Shown here: piece by piece, positions 55,570 to 64,000 of the stretch | How positions within the stretch are numbered: the stretch's first letter is position 1 | Layout of the letters: the number at the start of each line of letters is the position of its first letter | NCBI GenBank assembly: GCA_034401795.1 | Contig: CM067369.1 | Span: 188,006,742 to 188,070,741 of the forward strand | Source: Chaetoderma sp. LZ-2023a | Lineage: Eukaryota > Mollusca > Caudofoveata > Chaetodermatida > Chaetodermatidae | Reading direction: 5' to 3' | DNA: 64,000 bases | The notes under the pieces: generated by a model | The model's input: only the letters and a program-made list of their open reading frames with translations | Told to the model about the DNA's origin: nothing | The model's database searches: none | Position numbers and translations under genes: made by a program

Positions 55570-56372
55570 AGGATTGATTGTGGCAGATGCATCCACAGAT
55601 AGTCCCATATGAATCGTCAGTGTGTTAGTATATCAGACATGTGAAAGCTGGTCGGCCAATCCTTGACTTTTAGTCTTGGTGCGGTGGTCCAGTGGAAAGA
55701 TGCCTGGTTGCTGATGCAATGCGGAGTTGCAGAATGGCGGTTCGATCCCCCGACCGGGAGATGGTGATCAACAAATTAAACTAATGGGTGCATCACTGTC
55801 GGCTAAGTTAGCACATGGAAATTGAAGCCGCACGTTGCCAGTGCGTCAATAAAATAAAAATACAAACATACAGACAGACAGACAGACAGACATGCGGGCA
55901 TGTATGCAGGCAGGCAGGCAGGCAGACCCGAAAAACAAGACCCTATTCCACTTATGGAACATGGGTAATAAATACCATAATTTACAGATAATTCAATATT
56001 TGTTGTCATAATGGTGGTATTTGATATATTCTGCATGCAATTTATTAAGCGTGGAACACGGTGCCTCCTATGCGTGTCAATATTCTGAGTTGATGGGCTC
56101 ATATTCAAGACAAATGATGCCATTTCTGCAGCTTATCAGAACAAGTGAGATCAAACTGTCCGTTATAGACCGGCCTTGCTGTGTAAAGTAAAGCCGAGCA
56201 GACACAATATAGCGTAATCATGACAAATAGTGCCATTAGCAAATATAGTGAACGCACACCATGTATTTGGTGTGCGTATCCGTAGGCAATCGCTATCTGA
56301 CGCGATATGGTGCGCGTTCGCACATGCTATGCGTATAGCACGGATGCGCATACATACATATGAAATTGCATC
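55570..56372 (+). repeat. Tandem SINE-bearing unit, copy 3
   Basis: AGGATTGATTGTGGCAGATG to GAAATTGCATC, nearly identical to 43495-44312. The SINE promoter boxes are at 55685-55695 and 55739-55749. The GACA/GGCA microsatellite differs slightly in length from copy 1. Confidence 0.9.
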
Positions 56373-56444
56373 GACTATTGGCAATTGTATATATAATTCC
56401 TAGATCTGTCAGCTATTGTAACTTTTAAAGGACAAAAAGGTACA

Positions 56445-56545
56445 CTACGCCCCGCTCATTTCTAGATAAGCTTCGCCGACTTTGTACTTACCGTTGAACT
56501 ATGAATTACCAGGATCCCAATTTTAAGCTAACTATACAGCTAATT
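56445..56545 (+). repeat. Decayed family A GC-box arm
   Basis: CTACGCCCCGCTCATTTCTAGATAAGC...CTAACTATACAGCTAATT keeps the order of the arm only. Confidence 0.45.
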
Positions 56546-57084
56546 TATGACGCACATGTCGGGTCGCTCCATGCTGATCAAGCTGACCAAGTTCGAATTT
56601 CTGTACCCCCAACGAGACTGTTTCTCCTTAATAAGATGGGGAAAATACAAATTAATAGTCCCAATTTCTGGAACGAAATAAACTCGCAGCATGCATCCTT
56701 CCTCCGCATTAAACTCTCTGAGTTCCATGAACTAGACATATAAATGGTTGAGAAGAATGACCACACCCACCCTCAGATATTTGCTGCATATTGCGGTTCC
56801 GTATAGATAAATATTTGGCAACCGTATATTTACGTCACGAGTATTTTATATACATAGATATTTTGCAATTACTATATCTAGGTCGTGAGCTTTTCGCGTA
56901 GACAGATGTCCGGGGTGGGGTGGGGAGGCGTAGGGTCGGGGATGGTGGTGTGTGTGGGTTGGGGTGGGGGTGGGGTGGGGGGGGGAGCTGGTGGGTAGCG
57001 GGAGACTGCATTTATGAATATAGAACGCTACCGCGCTATACCTCACCCATGTATCATGAGGAAGCTGCCCAAAAACTGGCTTCT
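56546..57084. other. No recognisable gene
   Basis: Contains a G-rich patch at 56912-57003. The frame at 56501-56743 (80 codons) has no recognisable domain. Confidence 0.4.
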
Positions 57085-57235
57085 GCAGTGGTCTTAAGGA
57101 ATGTCCATTTTCAGGATAAGAGAATACAATTTTACCCCTGGACTCACTGGCCCGATAAACGGATCTAGTCATCCCAGTGAGAATTCGTTGAAAAATCGTA
57201 TTCTCCAGGACTACAAATGGACATTCCTCAATACT
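57085..57235. repeat. Palindromic MITE family B, diverged
   Basis: CTGCAGTGGTCTTAAGGAATGTCCATTTTCAGG pairs with CTACAAATGGACATTCCTCAA. The centre is eroded (ACTCACTGGCCCGATAAACGG). Confidence 0.75.
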
Positions 57236-57385
57236 ACTCTTTAATTTTCTTGACAAAGTTTAGACATTAAAGTGCTAAAGATATGACCTTTCTGATCTAT
57301 AACTGACATATTTTTTCACAACGAAATGACCAGGTTGATTCTCTGTATATCTGCATGAGTATGCTAAGATACAGATGACCAGGTT

Positions 57386-57754
57386 ATTCACCTTTCCAGA
57401 GTATCGATCCATCATCTGACCTCGTGTGACGCCATAATCAGATCAGCGCGTGTATGATGACGTCACAATCATTGCGTCACAAAGGGTTCCATATAGACCG
57501 TTATCAAATCTCAAATTGTCCAACCAACACGTTGTATGAATTGTATGTTTTTCCTTGCTATTTAATAAAAATACATTAGGCAGCAACAGCAACCAGTCAA
57601 ATTAGTTTCAAAATATTCAACAGCTTACCTGTGTATTTTTTTGTAAATTGATAGTCAGGGTGTTCAGGGATCGATCGATCCCAATACGAGCGAGGTGTGG
57701 ATGGAGCTTAGCTAGAGATGGGCGGGGCATAGCTAAAACCGGAAAGGTCCATTA
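57386..57754 (-). repeat. MITE family A copy
   Basis: TTCACCTTTCCAGAG starts the CRE arm (GATGACGTCACAATC). The left half of the hairpin is missing. The right half, ATCGATCGATCC and GATGGGCGGGGC are intact, and the copy ends CCGGAAAGGTCCATT. Confidence 0.88.
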
Positions 57755-58668
57755 TGCCGCTTATTACACCATACGACACATTGTGAAGTGCCAGTAATTT
57801 TGAAAGTCGATATAAAGTCCATCACTATCATGATATTGTATATTATCTATACAGGCACCTCACGTGAGTATATTCACTGTAGAACTTTCGATCCATCTTC
57901 ATTTATATATGAGCATCTATTGTAGAAGAAACAGGACAGTGATTCCATAGCAACCTCAATCTACTAAGATCGTTGCCATGAACAAGAGACTACATCACAA
58001 CAATCTGCTCCAAGAATTCAACAACTAGTTTTTGTCGTTCCCTTGACAGGGAAGTCTGTGAGGAAACAAATGTCAGTCCATGTAATAATATCCTCGATGT
58101 TAGCTCTGGATGAGATAGCGACTTCTATAAAAAAAAAAATCCGAGATTTGTGTTCTAGAAAGCGGGGTCTCATTGTTTAAAAATTGCTCATCTTTACTTC
58201 TCAACCACACTTCTGCAGTAGCACTGACACTATCATTCTAAGACTAGGTTCTCCGGCTCTTTTCAAGCACGGATATCTAGAATGTCACTGTTGCACATGT
58301 CAAATTCACAGGTGCCATCAACTGACTATTGGATTCTGGGTTTCTTCCATATCTCGAGAAGGCTTAAGCCGCCTCTGCTTGGAGAAGGAATTTACTTGAC
58401 TCTATGGATAAAAATTAAACCTTTTACTCATTTTGTTGGTCTGCCAAAACAAGACTACAGACTATAGTCGATGATTGAAGCTAAGGTCTGGTCAATTGGT
58501 GATATAGGGAGTTCGTCATAATATGTCGACTCACTGGGTATAGTCAGTGCAAGGTTTCCCGCGCGGTATGCCAATTATCATGGTATAAAGGAGCCCCAAT
58601 AGTTACCACAAGTCAAAACATGGCGAATTGGCGCAGCATGTTCCGTGCGCCTGTTCATTGGAACCAGT
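57755..58668. other. No recognisable gene
   Basis: Small frames at 58184-58467 show no domain. Nothing else supported. Confidence 0.4.
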
Positions 58669-58786
58669 ATATAATATAATATAATATAATATAATATAAT
58701 ATAATATAATATAATATAATATAATATAATATAATATAATATAATATAATATAATATAATATAATATAATATAATATAATATAATA
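58669..58786 (+). repeat. (ATAAT)n pentanucleotide microsatellite
   Basis: About 23 nearly perfect ATAAT units. The Tyr/Ile frames are repeat translations. Confidence 0.98.
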
Positions 58787-59399
58787 GCGCTGTACAAACC
58801 GTTTACTTGACTTCGTGGCGACAATGCGTACACGACCCCTGTATCCTAACACGTGCACACTCTCTTTCAACCAGCAATTTCTCTTCTCACATTGACTTAA
58901 ACCGGTCTGTGCTGCAGAAAACCTGGGAATGTGCTTTTTCGGTCTGGCTGTCCATTCCTTACCGGTACTCGCTCTTTGAACCTATGCGTATTCAGATTTG
59001 AGGAGCTTCGCGACATGGCACAGATTGTAACCCAGAAACAGATATGTGTAACACGGCAGAACTGGCAAGAAAACCCAACACCTCAATTCAGACAAGAATA
59101 GCAACAACGTTTGTAAACTGGCTAAGGCCATGGATGATGGGACAAGTAAGAGTTCACCAGTAACCCATCAACTCACAGGTACATACTGACAAGCAGGCAA
59201 CCAAACCAGTTCATTATTCAGTATGCCAAATAGGGCATACTGAAAGCCCATCCGATAAGAAACATGAGATTAGGGAGGCTCGTAACACCTCAACAACAAG
59301 GAGCTGCAGGATATCATATCATCACTAAATCCATAATATCATCAGGGTATCAGAAATGAAGTTGTGATAAATATTGGACCAAAAAAGCAAGGAAGTAAC
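58787..59399. other. Possible outer part of the decayed non-LTR element; unassigned
   Basis: No motif could be read. It may be reverse transcriptase sequence too decayed to recognise, judged only by adjacency. Confidence 0.3.
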
Positions 59400-61430
59400 T
59401 CCTTCGCAGATTCAAGTTGGAGAACTGGGATAACTCAATAACACAAGCTTAGGCTCCACACCAACTCCAAGCAACGCAAAGTTGAAGATTCACCAACCTA
59501 CTTATGAAGCACACTGGACCAGCGATAGATCTGGAAAATAGCCAGAGAAAGTGCAAGAGCATGACAGGACAGGAGTATGTTGAGCAGCTCAGGAGAATGA
59601 CATGCCATCATTTTCTGCCTATTCAAACAGAGATACCATCACCAGAACGCAGAAACAAGACGTGCAAATGATAACAGGCGCAATACGAACTACACTTCTG
59701 AATCTGAGACAATCACAGGCCTACAGAAAAGGAGGATGAAAAGAACGTCAAGGTGTTGACAGAGGAATCAAAGTTCAAGTGACTAAGAGACCTCGTAATG
59801 TATTCAAGGATGAGCAAGCCAAAGAAAGGGAGGCTCAAATCATCAAGCTTCATACAACGGAATAGGATGTTTAAGAGGAGGGCGACTGCAATAATGGATC
59901 AGTTACCTGAACCGATCTCACAAACCATCTTATTGCCCACTTGGTAAAAAAACAAATTTTGCAACCGCCCAAAATAATATTCTAGAAGCTGAAAAAAGGA
60001 ACACAAACAGACCAGGAGAGCAAATTACATATCACAGAGTTCATTCACTCCAAGTATCCTCTGGAGCATTGTTCCCACGCCTATACTGACGGTTCTCTAA
60101 GGCTTTATCCAAAATGGATGAGGGGGGGGGGGAGGCGGCGTGTGCATCAAGTACAGAGCAAATACAAAGCAGAGGATGCGCACGTCTCAATTCCAGCAAG
60201 GAGACTACCTTCAAAGCAGATGTGGAAGCCTTAGCAGCAAATTAACACAATGGAGAGATGTGCAAGCCCAACAAGTAAATTTTCATCTTCCCAGATGTTC
60301 TGTCTGTACTATCAATCTAAAAATAGAGGCGTGGCTTCTTCGGGAATACACTTCTAATGTAATGACCGGCCATCTTAATACGTCATCACAACAACTAGAC
60401 TGTTACACAGACTCCACTTCGGAGACCATATAGATCGGGATCCCGTCTATCTCTATAGCGGACCGTAAAAGCAACACAGTGGATCGTATTGATTTTGATA
60501 TCATTTTAATCTCTGTATCACTAGCTTGATACAGACATTAAAATCGACTCGATCCATCTAGGGATTCATGTGATATCAGCATCCACGCAATGTCAGCAAA
60601 TTCTTGACCTCATTTTGTGCGCCACAGATTTGAATATTATGACGAATTCAGAGGGACTATTTTTCTGTTAACTACTTGCCATACAAACTACTATAGGCGT
60701 TATATCATTTCGTTTTCCGTGAAATAATAATGTCTGGTATGAAGAGAGTAGCGCTCGTGTCCTTTTAGGTTTTACTTCTCTCTACCACCATATTCTGGTG
60801 GAAATCACTACGCCAATGGTTACTCAATACACACGAGATACTTTTCTCGATCTCGTATCTAAGGAGATCTCGCGAGATACGAATGTCTGTACTATATCTA
60901 TCCAACACAAGAAACGAAATTCACTCTCTATTCTGCCCTATAAGAACTGACCACACGCGCAGATGTGATATTTCACTGGATTCCTGTCCATTCTGTGTCC
61001 ATGAAAGTCAATGCAAGAAGGAGTAAAACTGAAGCAATTGGACAATCAGGTCTCATATGATGGTGAAAAGACCATCATTAAGACACTAACAGAGGGGCAA
61101 TGGCACGAGGAGCATTACAACGACAACACGTCAGATAGCTACTTCTGCCTGTGTAAAGCTGACCAAGACATCATGGTTTAACTTTGAACACGACAAAACA
61201 GAATGAAAGCAGACTTCTGCAACAAAATGGAAATTGAGACTCCTATCCAAAAAGACAAGTGAGCACATTCTCCAAAAATGCCCACTTCAGGATGGACATA
61301 GGCGCACTACATGGTCAGCGGAAAAGCTTCTGAAAGAACATCTGTATGGAGCCCTGGCGAAAGACAATAGGTTCTGTATGAGCTACTGATGTTTCCGAAG
61401 ATAGTGATCGTTGAGGAAGAAAGCTGGGAG
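59400..61430 (+). mobile_element. Decayed non-LTR retrotransposon (I/Jockey-like, RNase H-bearing)
   Basis: Only fragments in shifting frames remain. QMITGAIRTT at about 59664-59693 is typical of the linker between reverse transcriptase and RNase H. HAYTDGS at about 60076-60096 and ADVEALAA at about 60217-60240 are RNase H motifs. EHILQKCP at about 61261-61284, after CLCKAD at about 61150, is the C-terminal Cys-rich knuckle seen in these elements. Many stops and frameshifts make it non-functional. The clade call is from motif order only. Confidence 0.7.
60060..60260 (+). pseudogene. RNase H remnant of the non-LTR element
   Basis: The catalytic Asp box TDGS and the Glu box ADVEALAA are about 45 codons apart, as expected for RNase H. 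A poly-G run at 60122-60131 and frame changes separate them. Confidence 0.7.
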
Positions 61431-61495
61431 CAGTTGTTTGCTATGGCAGCAGCATGTTACTGCCAAATTAATTTCAAAATATTCAATAGTTGACT
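61430..61495 (-). repeat. Fragment of family A hairpin
   Basis: GCTATGGCAGCAGCATG and TGCCAAATTAATTTCAAAATATTCAATAG match the right half of the core. Confidence 0.6.
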
Positions 61496-61574
61496 ATGTG
61501 CCTCACTTGAAGTTGAGAACCCTTTGGGACCTCAGAGTGGAAAGGAGTGGGAAGGGATAGATCGTATTTTTTAA

Positions 61575-61830
61575 TTCTTCTTCTTCTTCTTTTCGTTCGC
61601 TGATCATACCGCCGGTCCTGTAAGTGACTATCGGCATGATCATAAGCGTTAAGTGCGTGGATCCATGGTTTATTAGAGTGCGCCGTGCGGCCTGGAACCT
61701 CCGTCTTCAGCACTCGAGGTTTCTGTCAGGGTTACCTCACCCTTACCTCCTTTAGTCGCCTCTTACGACACGCAGAGGATACGGAAGGTGTATTCTAAGC
61801 CCCACCTACAGGGCCAGTATTTTTTAATGA
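61575..61830 (-). repeat. Probable SINE or retroelement end with (GAA)n
   Basis: Read on the minus strand it contains CTGCGTGTCGTAAGAGGCG, a block I recall as recurring in repeats of many animal genomes, and further on GAAGAAGAAGAAG. The single copy here prevents boundary definition. Confidence 0.35.
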
Positions 61831-61898
61831 CCACTCTCCCCTACTCTGCTCACGACTGATAAACTTGTACATGCCTCAAATTCAGTTCCGTATATAGC

Positions 61899-62265
61899 AA
61901 TGGACCTTTCCAATTTATCCATCAATCATATAACGTCATAATCAACTACGTGACGTGTAGAATGACATTATAATCAACGACGTCATTAATTACATAGATA
62001 AATTCGTGGCGAACCCTTAATTGATGACGGACTAAGCGTTCTTGTACGAATTGTATGTCTTTACGATTTAATAAAGACGTTGTTGGAAATTTTGCCATAG
62101 GCAGCAACAGTCAAATTAGTTTCAAAATATTCAACAGCTTACCTGCACAGTTCTCTGGAATTAATAGTCAGGCAGTTCAGGGATTGATCGATACCAAAGC
62201 AGCGAAGTGTGGGTGGCGCTTAGCTAGAGATAGTCGGGGCATAGCTAAAACTGGATTCCTCCATT
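61899..62265 (-). repeat. MITE family A, complete copy
   Basis: The left end is AATGGACCTTTCCAATTTATCC and the right end AAACTGGATTCCTCCATT. The CRE arm is mutated (ACGTCATAATC, CGACGTCATTAA). The hairpin lost its left half (TTGTTGGAAATTTTGCCATAGGCAGCAACAG). Confidence 0.88.
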
Positions 62266-62689
62266 GGAGCGTAAGACCTGGTAGTGGTTAACATCGAGCT
62301 AGATATTTCAAGGATAATCAATACGGCATGGTCGTAAAATTTGCTATTATATTCAGATTTCTTTTTATCGTATCGGCGTTGAAAGTAGTTACTTGTTATT
62401 GGGGTATTCCTCGGGTGGGCGTGTTTCTTGATTTTCTCAGTAAATTGATAGGGTTCAAGGAGCACGTTTTAAGGGAAAGAATCCATAAATATGTATTCGC
62501 AATGATGTTTTCCATCACTTCCGAGGGCATTCGTCATCACATGGCAAAATATATGCCTACAAATCCACTTACCACAGGTATACACAGAATATAGCAATTT
62601 AAGCAGACAACACTGCATAAACACACATTGCCTTGCAGAAGAGCCCATCACCACTGACCAAGCCCCCATACTAATATACACAACCATGA
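62266..62689. other. No recognised gene; short frame with hydrophobic start
   Basis: The frame 62328-62594 (88 codons) begins with a hydrophobic stretch (FAIIFRFLFIVSAL) that could be a signal sequence by chance. No domain recognised, so it is not called. Confidence 0.35.
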
Positions 62690-62870
62690 TTTCTACTCAG
62701 TTCTTTATTTATTTAAGGATCGTATTGTATCTGTCTGTTCTGTCCAACAATGTCATCTATGTAATGTGCCCATCACATCATAGGCCATGCCTTCGATGGA
62801 TATCCTGTTTTGATTGTATATCGCTATATCACAGTTTATCTTGAAATAAAATTACTTTGACTTTGAATTT
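62690..62870 (+). repeat. Possible 3' end of a CR1/L2-like non-LTR element
   Basis: TTCTTTATTTATTTAAGG...TTGTATATCGC, then AAATAAAATTACTTTGACTTTGAATTTG, resembles the 3' tails of CR1/L2-group elements. There is no coding part. Confidence 0.35.
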
Positions 62871-63404
62871 GTTACGCACACAGTTTTCACAAAATATGAT
62901 TGTCATGTTAACTACTTTGGCGCAGAGGCAGGATTCTCTTTATCTTAGTGTTGATGTGATAGGAAAATAAAGAAGAAACGTTTTGATCTTCTGCCTCAAA
63001 CTTGAGGTTAAGTAAGTTACTAAATCAATTAGCAAGTGATCTTCAAGGTTCCCATTTTGAATTTTTTTCAAAATCCGTGGTTGATGTCAATATTGTTCGA
63101 TGGCAATGCCATGAGATCAGATTCAGAAGATATGTTGATAATTATGTATGATCGCATGTATCTCCAATTTGATAGATTACAGGAGTAATCTTAGATGATT
63201 TCTCCGTCTCGATTAGTTGAGTGAATTAGTACCAGCTACGCCGGGTGACTTGACCCAATTGCCGGGCAATATTCCCAGACTGATTGCATTACTTCCGAGG
63301 CTCTTGTATTGAGTACAGGAGAGAATTGTTATTAGGAAAAAATGTGAATCGAATCGATTGATTCCTTTTCAATATTTGAAGAGAGGCCATTGTATTTGGG
63401 TCTG
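62871..63404. other. No recognisable feature
   Basis: AT-rich sequence. Nothing supported. Confidence 0.4.
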
Positions 63405-63555
<151 letters not shown>

Positions 63556-63834
63556 TCGTTTGTACAAGCCCGTCCGTCCGTCTAGTCATCCATCCGCCCG
63601 TCTGGCTGTTCATCCATCGGTCCTTCGATCTGTCCATCTGTCCCGTGATACAAATTTAAACATATAAAGGATCCTGCCTTGAAAGAGAATGTACAGACAT
63701 TGGCCATGATTCAGTTAAAGGAGGTCACACACAGGTATTAGATTTAAATAAAAACGCCAAACATAAACGATTTTGCAGTGTTTAACCCCACTTGTGTCAA
63801 CTTGTGATTTATAATGGTAAACGTGGCCCCTACT

Positions 63835-63995
63835 TCCTCTGCAGTTGTCTTCAGTATTGTCCATTTGTGGGCTAAGATATAGCTATTTTTTAACATTTAC
63901 CGCTGGAATGACTGGCTCGGTTACCGAGCCAGTCATTCCAGTGAGAAATTTACAAAAAAAATACTATTCTCTTAGCCTGTAAATAGACACTGACT
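63835..63995. repeat. Palindromic MITE family B, right-edge copy
   Basis: CTGCAGTTGTCTTCAGTATTGTCCATTTGTGGG is the left arm. The centre GACTGGCTCGGTTACCGAGCCAGTC is a perfect palindrome at about 63908-63934. The right arm is TTCTCTTAGCCTGTAAATAGACA. Confidence 0.85.
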
Positions 63996-64000
63996 AAACA

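Noticed and set aside
62328-62594. 88-codon frame with hydrophobic N-terminus as a secreted peptide
   Set aside because: The only support is a hydrophobic start. It lies just after a MITE with no promoter or exon evidence.

Overview
The window looks like intergenic, repeat-dominated nuclear DNA from an invertebrate animal, possibly marine. The signs are many classes of eukaryotic transposon, a tRNA-derived SINE, very long tetranucleotide microsatellites and no bacterial-style gene packing. I cannot name the species. No host protein-coding exon could be recognised on either strand, and nearly every long open frame either belongs to a transposon or is a translated microsatellite.

Five protein-coding mobile elements are visible. 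(1) 2581-3875: a nearly intact mariner-type DNA transposon with a DD37D transposase, nested inside a copy of the main MITE family. (2) 12968-20053: a DIRS-type, tyrosine-recombinase retrotransposon with inverted termini and a textbook internal complementary region. Its coding part is broken by several frameshifts. (3) 44362-55293, minus strand: a Gypsy/errantivirus-like LTR retroelement with gag, pol and an envelope-type fusion glycoprotein. Its two 1546-bp LTRs are almost identical, it is flanked by a 4-bp ATGT duplication, and the only coding interruptions I found are three in-frame TGA codons. It landed inside one unit of a small tandem array that carries a tRNA-derived SINE (43495-56372). 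(4) About 59400-61430: a heavily decayed non-LTR retrotransposon recognisable by RNase H and C-terminal cysteine motifs. (5) A possible 3' end of another non-LTR element near 62690-62870.

The space between is filled by short non-autonomous inverted-repeat elements. Family A (about 30 full or partial copies, about 370-470 bp) has AATGGACCTTTCCAG ends, a GC-box arm (GGGCGGGGC), a central hairpin of about 90 bp and an arm full of perfect TGACGTCA (CRE) octamers. Family B (about 14 copies) is a near-perfect 130-bp palindrome, often bounded by TTAA-CCCTTT-like ends. Family C (5 copies) is a GC-rich foldback of about 70-110 bp. Family D (2 copies) is a hairpin variant related to the family A core. 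Candidate families E and F are weaker. Long simple repeats sit at 8.7-9.8, 21.8-22.8, 29.5-29.9, 33.4-33.6, 40.0-40.4, 41.3-41.6, 43.0, 58.7 and 63.4 kb, and two of them clearly expanded inside family A copies.

The most interesting points are the young env-bearing retroelement with TGA-only interruptions, the massive dispersal of CRE octamers by family A (with a 20-bp CRE-containing match in the retroelement LTR), and the modular reuse of the family A hairpin between different outer ends.
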